From Catenulispora sp. MAP5-51 (GTDB lineage: Bacteria; Actinomycetota; Actinomycetes; Streptomycetales; Catenulisporaceae): DNA of 64,000 nt. Both the position numbers and the translations under genes were made by a program. This document shows positions 9,367-18,227 of this stretch, one piece after another. How positions within the stretch are numbered: the first letter of the stretch is position 1; every line of letters begins with the position of its first letter. Location: contig NZ_JBGCCH010000010.1 in NCBI RefSeq assembly GCF_041261205.1, forward strand, positions 186,001-250,000, given 5' to 3'. Below the pieces are notes generated by a model. The model made no database searches and was not told where the DNA came from. It saw nothing but the letters and a program-made list of their open reading frames with translations.

Positions 9367-10260
9367 TCAGCCCTGCGGTCGCGGCGGTATCGAGGGCAGC
9401 GGGCTGATCAGGCACGGCCCGCCCAGGAACGTCCCGGTGTCCATGTTGACCGCGCGCCCCTCGGCGTAGATCATCGGGCCGGTGATGTCCTCGGCCGGGA
9501 TGTCGAACACCAGCGGGATCGGCGAGTGCCCGTGCACGATCTGCGAGCCGCCGAACTCGGCCAGGAACTCCAGGGCGTTGGTGCCGTCGTCGGCGAAGGC
9601 GAAGCGGGCCGTCACCAGGTGGGTCAGGCGGTCCCAGGCCTCCAGGTCGGTGTACTCGCGCAGCACCGCCTGCACCGTGGCGTTCACCGTGGCGATGTCG
9701 CCCCCGAGCTCGCGGTAGGTCACCGTGTCGGAGTGGATCAGCAGGTGGTCGTCGACCAGCGCCATCGCCGGCAGCGACTCCAGCCACTGCGCGTGCTCCT
9801 CGGTCAGCGCCCGCAGGTCCTTGGGCTGGCCGCCGTTGCCCAGCCACCGCTCCTGGAACTTGTCCGCGCCTGGGCCGGTCAGCCGGTAGGACGCCAGCAG
9901 CATGACCTCGTGGTTGCCCAGCAGGCAGTCGACCCGGCCGCCGTGCTCCGGGGCCTGCTTCTGCAGCCGCATCACCGTGTCGATGACGCCGATGCCGTCC
10001 GGGCCCCGGTCGAACAGGTCGCCCAGGAACCACAGCCAGGCGGAACCGGCGGCCCACTGGCCGTCGGCGTCGGTGATGCCGCTGCGGAACAACGAGGCCT
10101 GCAACTGCTCGGCGCAGCCGTGCACGTCGCCCGTGACATAGACCGGCCCGGCGGGCACGGGTCCGATGATCCCGACCGTTGCGTCGAGGGTCAGGTCCAT
10201 GGTGTCGTCGATCTCCAGGGTCATTGCCATGGGGTCGACTTCGGGCGGCGGCGGCGTCAT
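9367..10260 (-). CDS. Calcineurin-like (PPP-type) metallophosphoesterase
   Basis: The protein carries the full phosphoesterase signature set in order: GDVHG, GDLFDRGPDG, GNHEVM and HGHSPIP. The GD-x-HG / GD-x-x-DRG / GNHE spacing is typical of PPP-type protein phosphatase-like enzymes and diadenosine tetraphosphatases, which use two metal ions. No signal peptide is visible, so it is likely cytoplasmic. ATG 10260 is chosen; ATG 10230, just before TLEIDDTMD, is an alternative, and the frame continues further upstream without homology. The substrate cannot be inferred. Confidence 0.85.
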   Translation of the reverse strand: MTPPPPEVDPMAMTLEIDDTMDLTLDATVGIIGPVPAGPVYVTGDVHGCAEQLQASLFRSGITDADGQWAAGSAWLWFLGDLFDRGPDGIGVIDTVMRLQKQAPEHGGRVDCLLGNHEVMLLASYRLTGPGADKFQERWLGNGGQPKDLRALTEEHAQWLESLPAMALVDDHLLIHSDTVTYRELGGDIATVNATVQAVLREYTDLEAWDRLTHLVTARFAFADDGTNALEFLAEFGGSQIVHGHSPIPLVFDIPAEDITGPMIYAEGRAVNMDTGTFLGGPCLISPLPSIPPRPQG

Positions 10261-10400
10261 GCAGGCCAGGCTAACGACAATGTGGCTTGTAGGTACACAT
10301 CGGCGGCGGCGTGGGTTCGCCAAGGCGCCGCCGTAAGTGAATACCCCTGCGCCGGGAATGCACATCGGAGTACGGTCGGTGACGAGGAGAGTGGTCTTCA

Positions 10401-11198
10401 GTGGCGTTCAGGGAATTGAAGCCGACGAGGGCCTCGGCGGGGAGCAGTCTTCGGGCGGTCAACACCAGCGTCCAGTCGGCTTGGGCCGCTCAACGCCGGA
10501 AACGCATCAAGGACTCCCTGTGGTGGGCCCTCCCGATCACGGTCGTGTGCGGCATCGTCGCGTCCGCGATGACCCGCCACGCCTACTTCGGTGTGGGCTT
10601 CGCGGCACTGGTGCTGCTGGCCCTGGCAGACCTGGCCTACACCAAGCCCGGCGACGTGAGCCTGGCCGGCCGCCGCGCCGCCGGTGAGGCCGCCACCGCG
10701 AAGGCGATCAAACCTTTGAGGTTCCAGGGCTTCACCGCTCTGCACGACCGCCGCCTGGCCCCCGGCGCGGTCCCCGGGATCCCGCCGGTGGACATCGAGC
10801 ACCTGCTGATCGGCCCGGCCGGGGTGTTCCTGCTGGACTCCAAGAACTGGGCCTCCGGCCCCAAGGTCGAGATGATCGGCGACAAGCTCTTCGTGGGAAT
10901 GGACAACCGCGAGTCCACCCTCAAGCGGCTGGACCTGGAGGCGCAGAACCTCACCTCGGCCCTGCGCCCGAGCCTGCCGCGCGGGGTGAAGGTGGAGCCG
11001 GTGCTGGTGGTGCACGCCAAGGACCTGCGGCCGACCCCGCGCTTCCTGGAGGGGGTCACGATCCTGCTCCCGGAGCAGTTCCCCTCGGTCTTCGGCCAGA
11101 TGAAGCAGGTCATGACCGCGACCCAGGCCGCGAAGCTGGCCGAGAGACTGGACCGGGTGCTGCCGGCGCGGTCGGGGGACCGGCCGGTCCGCAAGTAG
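10401..11198 (+). CDS. NERD-domain membrane protein
   Basis: Two adjacent membrane helices (about residues 40-80) precede a NERD (nuclease-related) domain: GEAATAKAIKPL, then HLLIGPAGVFLLDSKNW with the characteristic D-x-K, then VEPVLVVHA. NERD domains are predicted nucleases of the PD-(D/E)xK class; no biochemical role is established for this type. GTG 10401 is 10 or so bases after GAGGAGA. It diverges from the phosphoesterase gene. Confidence 0.85.
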   Translation: MAFRELKPTRASAGSSLRAVNTSVQSAWAAQRRKRIKDSLWWALPITVVCGIVASAMTRHAYFGVGFAALVLLALADLAYTKPGDVSLAGRRAAGEAATAKAIKPLRFQGFTALHDRRLAPGAVPGIPPVDIEHLLIGPAGVFLLDSKNWASGPKVEMIGDKLFVGMDNRESTLKRLDLEAQNLTSALRPSLPRGVKVEPVLVVHAKDLRPTPRFLEGVTILLPEQFPSVFGQMKQVMTATQAAKLAERLDRVLPARSGDRPVRK

Positions 11199-11216
11199 GG
11201 ACGGCGGTCCGCGGGC

Positions 11217-11912
11217 TCAGCCGCCGGCCGCCTCGGTGTTCGCTTCGGTGTCCGCCTCAGCGCTCGCCTCGGTGTCCGTCTCGTCGAACGGCTGCAACTC
11301 CGCCAGGCTCCAGGTCAGCTCGCCGTCCTCCAACTCCCGCACCGCGCCCTCGATCCACTTCAGCTCGGCCTCGGAGATCGCGACCAGATACTCGTCGTCC
11401 AGCAGCGTCACCTTCGGCAGGCCGTACTGCTGAGCCTCCGCCATCCCCTCCCTCGCCGCCGCCAGCGACTTCGCCACCGCCTCCCGCCGCTCGCGCAGCG
11501 CGGCCAGCGCCGCGTCCGGGCCGAGCATCATCAGGAACGACAGCGCCGCCGGGAACTCCGGGTACTCCGGCCGCGGCACGCGCACGATGTCGTCGATCCA
11601 CGCCTGCGCCGCTTCGCGCCCGGCGTCGGTGAGCTCGTAGACGGTCCGCTCCGGGTACTGCTGGTCGCGCTCGGTCTCGCGGACCGCGATCAGGCCGGCG
11701 GCGGTGAGTCGTTCCATCGTCTTGTACAGGCTCGCGCGCTGCCCGACGTTGACGACGTTCTCCTTGCCCCATTCCTTGAGCAGCCGCTGCACGCCGTACG
11801 GGTGCAGCGGCTTGTAGCCGAGCAGGGCGAGGACCGCGAGGGCCAGCGGGGAGCGGCGGGTCGCGCCGGCCGCGGAGTGCCGGGCTTCTGCTGAGTGCTG
11901 GGCTGCTGCCAT
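11217..11912 (-). CDS. PadR-family transcriptional regulator
   Basis: Residues 20-105 form a PadR winged helix (LALAVLALLGYKPLHPYGVQ, then YKTMERLTAAGLI and RTVYELTDAGREAAQAWI). An alpha-helical dimerisation region with the LDDEYLVAISEAELKWIEG motif follows, and the tail is acidic with a TEASAEAD-like repeat. PadR proteins are dimeric repressors, often of transporters or stress genes. The gene diverges from the small gene at 12062. The interval between them holds ACTAGT motifs overlapping a promoter, so it probably represses both. Confidence 0.92.
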   Translation of the reverse strand: MAAAQHSAEARHSAAGATRRSPLALAVLALLGYKPLHPYGVQRLLKEWGKENVVNVGQRASLYKTMERLTAAGLIAVRETERDQQYPERTVYELTDAGREAAQAWIDDIVRVPRPEYPEFPAALSFLMMLGPDAALAALRERREAVAKSLAAAREGMAEAQQYGLPKVTLLDDEYLVAISEAELKWIEGAVRELEDGELTWSLAELQPFDETDTEASAEADTEANTEAAGG

Positions 11913-11935
11913 GGGCTCATCTTAGCTACCGGGAG

Positions 11936-11985
11936 ACTAGTTTCAAAAGCTCTAGTTGACTTGTGACTAGTGTCAGTGCAACTAT
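11936..11985. promoter_or_regulatory. Putative PadR operator over a divergent promoter
   Basis: ACTAGT occurs at 11936-11941 and 11966-11971. CTAGT (11952) and ACTAG (11966) also form a dyad with a 9-nt spacer. A TTGACT (11956) / AACTAT (11980) promoter with 18-nt spacing, reading toward the gene at 12062, overlaps these sites. Confidence 0.5.
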
Positions 11986-12061
11986 CGAGAGGTCAGCACG
12001 AACCCGGTCCCTCACCGAGGTCCGGAACGGACCAGAGGGCAGACCCCGAGGAGAACTCGAA

Positions 12062-12604
12062 ATGAACACCTCCACCTCCACCACCGCCACCACCCGCACC
12101 GTCGCCGGCGCGGCCGCCGAGCCGGTCCGCCTGCACGCCGACCACAACGCGGTGAAGCGCCTGGGCAACTGGACCGGCGCCGACCGCTTCGAGGTCCGCG
12201 CCCGCCGCGGCTCGGTCGTGCTGGACCTGCGCTCGCCGCGGCTGCCGGCCGGCGAGCTGGTCGTCGACCTGGACCTGGACCGCGCCATGGTGAAGCTGCT
12301 GCTGCCCGACGATGCGGTCGTCGACCAGGGCGACATCGTCTGGAGCGGCAGCGGCAGGGTGAAGGACGGCGTCGGACAGCAGAACGAGCGCAAGGGCGCC
12401 GTACCGGCCGAGGGCGTCCGCCGCATACGGCTGACCGGCCGGATCCACAGCGGCGAGGTGCGCGTGGCGCGCGGCGGCGTGGCGATGCTCGCGGCGATGT
12501 TCACCCGCGAGTACGTCCAGGACGCCAAGCAGGCCCGCCGCGAGGGCACCTGGCCGACGATCGACGACCCGGCCCGCGCGCCGAAGAACCCCGAAGGACA
12601 TTGA
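12062..12604 (+). CDS. Small beta-rich protein of unknown function, putative PadR target
   Basis: The 180-residue protein has a Thr-rich start and then strongly alternating beta strands (RFEVRARRGSVVLDLRSP, ELVVDLDLDRAMVKLLLPD, VRRIRLTGRIHSGEVRVARG). It ends in a basic helix. The strand pattern recalls LiaF/DUF1707-type C-terminal beta domains, but I do not recognise the family. There is no signal peptide or membrane helix. ATG 12062 follows CGAGGAGAA. It is transcribed divergently from a PadR regulator, and operator-like sites overlap its promoter, so repression by that protein is the simplest reading. Confidence 0.7.
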   Translation: MNTSTSTTATTRTVAGAAAEPVRLHADHNAVKRLGNWTGADRFEVRARRGSVVLDLRSPRLPAGELVVDLDLDRAMVKLLLPDDAVVDQGDIVWSGSGRVKDGVGQQNERKGAVPAEGVRRIRLTGRIHSGEVRVARGGVAMLAAMFTREYVQDAKQARREGTWPTIDDPARAPKNPEGH

Positions 12605-12708
12605 GAGACCTGTTGTTCGCCCCTTGATTCCGGACCCGGGTACCGCGGAGGCGGGAGGCCCCCTACGCTGGCCGCGTGAAAAACGGATTCCGGGACCAGG
12701 GGGGCGGC

Positions 12709-14370
12709 ATGAGTTGGAAGCATGTCCAGACCTGGGCGGACGATCACCCGGTGCCGTCGTTGGTCGCGGGCGCGGTGGCGGCCCTGGTCGTGCTCGCCCT
12801 GGTGGGCCTGGTGGCCTGGAAGCTGCGCGGCAAGGACCGCTCGGTCCGGGTGCGCGGGCTGGTGGCGGTCGGGACGCTGATGGCGACCATGGTCCAGGCC
12901 TCCGGCATGTGGCACTTCTTCGGCAACGTCATGCACATGTCGCTGGCGTACAAGATCGTCATGTTCCCCTTCCTGGAGATCCTGATCCTGGCGTTCGGCC
13001 TCAAGGCGCTGGAGAAGGCCGAGGAGGCGGGCAACTGGCTGATCTACGCCGCGATGCTCTGGATCCTGGCCATCTCCTCCGGCGGCATGTCGGCCAGCGA
13101 CTCCTCCGGGTTCCGCGAGGGCCTGTTCCGCCTCCTGGTCGCGGTGGTCATCGCCGTCCTGTGGACGCTGGACCTGCTGGACCTGTGGCTCAAGGCCCGC
13201 AAGAAGAAGGCCGAGCTGGAGGGCAAGGAGCCGGAGACGATCCGGTGGCGCTTCACCCCGCGCGAGCTCGGCATCCGGCTCGGGCTGGCCTCGGCGGACG
13301 GCTCGTCGCTGTCCGACCTGGACGCCAACCGGCACTTCGAGCGCTACCTCCGCATCTCCGACAAGCTGAGGATCCTCAAGGAGCACAACGCCAAGGACGC
13401 CGCGATCCACCGGATCGCGGCCCGCGAGGCCAAGGCGAAGGCCAAGCTCCAGCGGCACGCGCGCCTGCACGCCGATCCCAGCGCCCTGATGAGCGCCCTC
13501 GGCGCCCAGGCGGTGGCCGACGCCCAGTCCCGGCTCGGTATCGACGAGGCACAGACCGAGCTCAGCATCGCCAAGCAGGCCGCGACGGACCAGGCGGCCG
13601 AGGCCGAGCGTCTCGCCGAGCAGTTGCAGGCCGAGCGGGACGCGGCGACGGCCGCCGCGCAGGAGGCCGCGGCGAAGATCGACGAGCTCACCAAGGAACT
13701 GAAGGCGGACCAGAAGGCGGCGGCCTCGGCCGCGGACAAGGACCGCGCCGAACTCGCCAAGGAGATGACCAAGCTCCGCGCCGAGCTGGAGGCGGTCCGG
13801 GCCCGGACCGTCGAGACCGACCTGGAACTGGAGGCGACGCAGCGGTCCCGGCGCGATCTGGTCGCCGAGGCCGAGATCGAGCGGCGCGAGCGCACGCACA
13901 TCGAGCAGATGCGCGCCGACGAGAACGCGGTCGCCAAGCGCCGAATAGCCGAGCTGGAGCGCACCCTGGACGAGCTGCGCTCCCGCCCCGTGGCGGCGGC
14001 GATCCCGGCGCAGCGCCCGGCACCCGGCGCGGTGGTGACGGAGGAGCTGCCCACGCAAGAACCGCCCGAGCCGGCCAAGGTGCCCGAGCCGGCCAAGGTG
14101 CCCGTGCCGGCCAAGGCGCCCGAGCCGGCCAAGGTGCCCGAACCTCCCGCGGCGAACGGGCGGCCGGGAGCCAAACAGGCCTACTACCAGGTCGCCGACC
14201 AGCTGACCGGCCAGGGTGCCGACCGCGATCACCCGCTGCTGAGCGACCACCCGCAGACCCGCAACGACGCAGTCCGCCAGCTCGCCGACCACCTCGGCTA
14301 CTCGGAGTCGACGGTCCGCAAGTACGCCAAGACTTATCTCACAGACAGGACCTCGGCCGCCGGCGACTGA
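12709..14370 (+). CDS. Membrane-anchored coiled-coil protein with C-terminal HTH
   Basis: The N-terminal 180 residues contain four to five membrane helices, resembling DUF2637/SpdB-type actinobacterial proteins. A long charged coiled coil (about 225-430) follows, then an EPAKVP repeat linker (about 455-490) and a C-terminal DNA-binding-like domain (TRNDAVRQLADHLGYSESTVRKYAKTYL). SpdB-like proteins act in plasmid spread in Streptomyces, but no conjugation genes are nearby. The layout could tether DNA or a regulator to the membrane. ATG 12709 is chosen for the AGGGGGG just upstream; GTG 12676 is the alternative. Domain reading is solid; function is unknown. Confidence 0.75.
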   Translation: MSWKHVQTWADDHPVPSLVAGAVAALVVLALVGLVAWKLRGKDRSVRVRGLVAVGTLMATMVQASGMWHFFGNVMHMSLAYKIVMFPFLEILILAFGLKALEKAEEAGNWLIYAAMLWILAISSGGMSASDSSGFREGLFRLLVAVVIAVLWTLDLLDLWLKARKKKAELEGKEPETIRWRFTPRELGIRLGLASADGSSLSDLDANRHFERYLRISDKLRILKEHNAKDAAIHRIAAREAKAKAKLQRHARLHADPSALMSALGAQAVADAQSRLGIDEAQTELSIAKQAATDQAAEAERLAEQLQAERDAATAAAQEAAAKIDELTKELKADQKAAASAADKDRAELAKEMTKLRAELEAVRARTVETDLELEATQRSRRDLVAEAEIERRERTHIEQMRADENAVAKRRIAELERTLDELRSRPVAAAIPAQRPAPGAVVTEELPTQEPPEPAKVPEPAKVPVPAKAPEPAKVPEPPAANGRPGAKQAYYQVADQLTGQGADRDHPLLSDHPQTRNDAVRQLADHLGYSESTVRKYAKTYLTDRTSAAGD

Positions 14371-14401
14371 TGACAGAACCCTGTGAGACGTCCCGCGCGC
14401 C

Positions 14402-15586
14402 TCACCCCTCCTCGCGCGCGTCGATGCCCGCGAACGCCGAAGCCGTCGGCGCCGGGAAGCCGGCGGCCGTGCTCACCGCCTTCTGCAGGAACTCGTCGAT
14501 GGCGTCCAGGGCCAGCCGGATCGCCCCGAGGCTGACCGACTGGTTCCCCAGCGAGGACACGCTGACCGTCGGGATGCGCGAGTACGTGTACTCGTCGATG
14601 TAGCGCCGCAGCGGCTTCAACAGCGTCTCCCCGGCGCGGACGTTGCCGCCGCCGATCACCACCATCCGCGGGTCCACCGCCAGCGCCAGCGCCGCGATGC
14701 CGAAGGCCAGGCCCTGGCTGAACGCGTCGACCGCGGCCAGCGCCTGCTCGTCCCCGCCGGCGGCGAGCGCGAAGACCTCCTCCCGGGACTCCACGCGGCC
14801 CTCGTCGCGCAGCGCCTCCAGCCGGGCCGGGGCGTCCGCCCAGCCGACCTGGGCCAGCGCGCCGATCTCGCCGGCGCCGCCGGCGTGCCCGCGGTAGAGG
14901 CGGCCGGCCAGCAGCAGGCCCGCGCTCGTCCGGTTGCCGGAGTGCACGAACACCATGTCGTCCACGTCCTGCGCGACGCCGCGCCAGTGCTCTGCGACGG
15001 CGGCCAGGTTGCAGTCGTTCTCCAGCAGGATCGGGCAGCCCAGCAGGGTCCTGAGCCCGGCCGCCAGATCCGGTTCGGGGCCGTGCGTGGAGTTCCCCAC
15101 CTGCTCGATGCGGCCCCGGTGCACGACGCCGGGCACGCCGACCGCCGCGACCCATACGTCGGCCGACGTCCGTCCGGTTTCCTCAAGGGCCTGATAGACC
15201 GCGCCGTGGACGGCGTCCAGCGGCGAGCGCGGAGACGGCGTCGGCGGGACCGTCCGATACGCCGATCCCAAGGGCTCGCCCCGCAGATCGGCGACCGTCA
15301 CCACGACGTTGTGCGGTCCGACGTCGATGCCGAGCAGAGTGCCGGCCTCGGCGCGTAACCGGTAATGGCGGGCCGGGCGTCCGGCGCCGGGATGCCCGCT
15401 CTGCCCGTCCTCGGCCAGCCAGCCGAGCTCGACCAGGTCCAGCACCACCGATTCGGCCGCCGTCCGGGACAGGCCGGTCGCGCCGGCCAGGGCGGCGATG
15501 GTCCTGGGTTCGTCGTGCGCGCTGCGCAGCGTCGCCAGCAGGTTGATGCGCCGCAGCAGTGACCTGTCGCCGCCCTGTGTGCCCAT
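14402..15586 (-). CDS. ROK-family transcriptional repressor
   Basis: A winged-helix N-terminus (RTIAALAGATGLSRTAAESVVLDLVELGWL) is joined to a ROK sugar-kinase-like domain (GTLLGIDVGPHNVVVTVADLRG, LLENDCNLAAVAEHW, VVIGGGNVRAG). The cysteine cluster that binds zinc in classical ROK proteins (CxCGxxGCxE) is absent. ATG 15586 follows GGAGGGGG. It is divergent from the GH20/ABC importer operon, so it probably senses the imported sugar and represses that operon, and possibly itself. Confidence 0.92.
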   Translation of the reverse strand: MGTQGGDRSLLRRINLLATLRSAHDEPRTIAALAGATGLSRTAAESVVLDLVELGWLAEDGQSGHPGAGRPARHYRLRAEAGTLLGIDVGPHNVVVTVADLRGEPLGSAYRTVPPTPSPRSPLDAVHGAVYQALEETGRTSADVWVAAVGVPGVVHRGRIEQVGNSTHGPEPDLAAGLRTLLGCPILLENDCNLAAVAEHWRGVAQDVDDMVFVHSGNRTSAGLLLAGRLYRGHAGGAGEIGALAQVGWADAPARLEALRDEGRVESREEVFALAAGGDEQALAAVDAFSQGLAFGIAALALAVDPRMVVIGGGNVRAGETLLKPLRRYIDEYTYSRIPTVSVSSLGNQSVSLGAIRLALDAIDEFLQKAVSTAAGFPAPTASAFAGIDAREEG

Positions 15587-15633
15587 CAGCCCCCTCCTTC
15601 GCGAATGAAGTGGTCACCTGCCGCGTCGGTCTC

Positions 15634-15668
15634 TTGACGCTCCGTCAGCAGAATATTAACTTAAAGTT
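15634..15668 (+). promoter_or_regulatory. Promoter and dyad operator of the GH20/ABC operon
   Basis: TTGACG at 15634-15639 is followed 17 bases later by TAACTT. A perfect dyad AACTT-A-AAGTT (15658-15668) overlaps that -10 position. This AT-rich patch between the divergent ROK gene and the GH20 gene is the likely ROK operator. Confidence 0.55.
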
Positions 15669-15693
15669 GGTTATTTAAAGCTCGGAGGACATG

Positions 15694-18168
15694 ATGACGA
15701 CACTCCCAGCACTCCCAGCCACCCTGCCGGCCCTGCAGGCCTGGACCTCCGGATCCGGAACGGGCTACGCCTGGCAGGCCGCGAGCCGGGTCGTGGTCTC
15801 CGCGGCCGACTCCCCGGCCCTGGCCGCGGACGCCCAGACCTTCGCCGCCGACCTCGGCCTCGTCCTGAACGCACCGGCACCGGCAGTCGTCTACGGCGCC
15901 TCCGCCGATGCCGTCCCCGGCGACATCTTCCTGTCGCTGGGTTCGACCGACGGCCAACTTGGGACCGAAGGCTACAGCCTGTCCCTCGCGCCGGTCCTCG
16001 CGGTGAGCGCACCCGCGGCCCTCGGGGTGTTCTGGGCGACCCGCACCCTGCTGCAGATGCTCCGGCAGAGCCGGACCCTCCCGCCCGGGACGGCCCGGGA
16101 CTGGCCGCAGTACCCGGTCCGCTCGGTGCTCCTCGACAACAACAGCCGGTACTTCCCGCTGGGCCTGTGGCACAACGAGATCCGCGAGCTCTCCTATCTC
16201 AAGATCAACGAGCTGATGGTCTACATCTCCGGGCTGGGCCTGTACGACGAGCAGATCCGGGAGCTCAGCGCCTTCGCCGCGAGCTATCACGTCAACCTCG
16301 TGGGACAGGTCAACATGCCGGGCCACATGGACTCGGCCCGCGAAGGCATACCGACGCGCCACCAGCTCGCCGACGGAACCGGCACCCCGATCCCCGGCGC
16401 GCTCGACATCACCAACCCGCTGGCCGTCGCCTGGGCCCGCGAACAGGCGCTGCCCTACCTGGACCTGCTGTCCGCGCCGATCTGGCACACCGGCGGCGAC
16501 GAATACGCGCTCTACAACAAGAAGATGAACTTCCCGCAGGCCCTGCCGACGCTGGCGCAGTACGCCGTCAGCCAGTTCGGGCCGAACGGGACCATCGAGG
16601 ACGTCTACCGCGCCTTCATGAACGACACCGACACGGTGGTCAAGGCGCACGGCAAGAGTCTGCGCATGTGGAACGACGACCTGTTCGCCGACTCCGTCGT
16701 GCCGCTGAACGCCGACATCACCATCGAGTACTGGCTCGGCGGCGGCCTGTCCCCGGCGCAGCTCGCCGCCGACGGCCACCAGCTGGTCAACGCGAGCGCG
16801 GCCACGCTCTACTTCGACGAGCACGCCCCGGGGCCGAACACCACCGCCCAGATCATCTGGGAGGACCTGGACCCAGGGGTCTTCGAGGGCGGCCAGACCC
16901 TGCCCGGCGGCGCCACCGACCCGCACCTGGCCGGGATCAAGCTGTCGTCCTGGGACGCCGCCGCCGAGGACGTGGGCCTGCTCGAACGCGATCTGCAGTC
17001 CCTGCAACGGGCCCTCGCGCAGCGCGCCTGGGGCTCGGCGAAGCTCTACCCGACCTGGGCCCAGATGGCGTCGACCGCCGCGGCCGTCGGACGGGCGCCG
17101 GGGTTCTTCGACACTCCCGCCGCGGGGGACCCCGGCGTCACCTCGCTGCCCGGTTCGAAGGCGGTCGTCTTCGGGACCTCGCAGAACACGTTCACCATCC
17201 AGGGGAACGGCAGCATCCTGCACTCCTACTACAACGGCGGCCCCTACACGACCGAGACCGTCGCGCCGGCGGGCTCGGCCGCCGGGCAGCCCACGGCCCT
17301 GGCCTCCACCACCCAGCAGCACGTCTTCGGCCGCGGTCCCGACGGCCATCTCCACCACTGGTGGACCGGCACGGTGGCGGGCGGCTGGAACCAGGAGGAC
17401 TGGACCGTCAAGGCCGCTGGCTCCGGAAGCGCCTCGCTGGACCTCGCCGGCGACCCCGCGGCCTTCCTGTCCGGCCCCGACCAGCACGTCTTCGGCCGCG
17501 GCAGCGACGGCCACCTGCACCACTGGTACTACAACGCCGGGACCAACACGGTCGTCGCGAACGACTGGGGCGGCCCGATCACCGGGGACCCGTCCGCCGT
17601 GGTGTTCGGCGCCGCGCAGGTCGTCTTCGCCCGGGCCGCCGACGGAACGCTGCACCGCTGGTGGTGGCAGGAGTCAGACGCCGCATACCTCCACCAGGAC
17701 ACCTGGGCCGGTCCGCTGCTCGCCGCGGACGCCTCGCCGACGGCGCTGAACTTCGCCGAGAGCCAGCTCCACGTCTTCGCCCGCGACACCGCGGGCCGTC
17801 TCCAGCACTGGTGGTTCGACGTGGCGGCCGGGCAGACCCGCGTCGAGGACTGGACCGCCGCGACCGGGCTGTCGATCGCCGGCAACCCGTCCGGCTTCAT
17901 CTTCGGCGGCCAGTACCACGTGTACTTCCGGGACGCGGCCTCCAGCCACCTCGACCACGTCTGGGGCTCGCCCGGACTGCCCATGGGCCAGCAGGACCTG
18001 AGCGCGGCCACGCCGGGCGGCGTGGTGGCGCTGGCCGGCGACCCGTGGTCGTACAACGTGCTGAACGCCGAACAGCACGCCTTCGGCCTGGACGCGTCCG
18101 GGCACGTGCACCACTGGTTCTGGCGGGAGTCGGACAACTCGCTCCACCAGGACACCTGGCAGCAGTGA
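15694..18168 (+). CDS. GH20 beta-hexosaminidase fused to a seven-bladed lectin propeller
   Basis: A GH20 accessory domain (about 1-140) precedes a GH20 barrel (about 145-460) with the catalytic Asp-Glu pair in WHTGGDEY and the NMPGHMDSA segment. Such enzymes release terminal GlcNAc/GalNAc by substrate-assisted catalysis. From about residue 480 there are seven repeats of roughly 48 residues with the pattern QHVFGRGPDGHLHHWW, a PLL/fucolectin-like beta-propeller. No signal peptide is visible, although the next genes encode a sugar importer. ATG 15694 is preferred because GGAGG (15684-15688) is only 2 bases from ATG 15691. First gene of the ROK-flanked operon. Confidence 0.88.
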   Translation: MTTLPALPATLPALQAWTSGSGTGYAWQAASRVVVSAADSPALAADAQTFAADLGLVLNAPAPAVVYGASADAVPGDIFLSLGSTDGQLGTEGYSLSLAPVLAVSAPAALGVFWATRTLLQMLRQSRTLPPGTARDWPQYPVRSVLLDNNSRYFPLGLWHNEIRELSYLKINELMVYISGLGLYDEQIRELSAFAASYHVNLVGQVNMPGHMDSAREGIPTRHQLADGTGTPIPGALDITNPLAVAWAREQALPYLDLLSAPIWHTGGDEYALYNKKMNFPQALPTLAQYAVSQFGPNGTIEDVYRAFMNDTDTVVKAHGKSLRMWNDDLFADSVVPLNADITIEYWLGGGLSPAQLAADGHQLVNASAATLYFDEHAPGPNTTAQIIWEDLDPGVFEGGQTLPGGATDPHLAGIKLSSWDAAAEDVGLLERDLQSLQRALAQRAWGSAKLYPTWAQMASTAAAVGRAPGFFDTPAAGDPGVTSLPGSKAVVFGTSQNTFTIQGNGSILHSYYNGGPYTTETVAPAGSAAGQPTALASTTQQHVFGRGPDGHLHHWWTGTVAGGWNQEDWTVKAAGSGSASLDLAGDPAAFLSGPDQHVFGRGSDGHLHHWYYNAGTNTVVANDWGGPITGDPSAVVFGAAQVVFARAADGTLHRWWWQESDAAYLHQDTWAGPLLAADASPTALNFAESQLHVFARDTAGRLQHWWFDVAAGQTRVEDWTAATGLSIAGNPSGFIFGGQYHVYFRDAASSHLDHVWGSPGLPMGQQDLSAATPGGVVALAGDPWSYNVLNAEQHAFGLDASGHVHHWFWRESDNSLHQDTWQQ

Positions 18169-18227
18169 CTGCCGCCTTTCCACCACCAGGAAACCGAGGA
18201 CGTTCTATCGAACCGAGGTGTTCAGCC

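Noticed and set aside
12709-14370. Evidence for an integrated conjugative element from the SpdB-like gene
   Set aside because: No integrase, Tra protein, replication gene or attachment repeat was seen around it.
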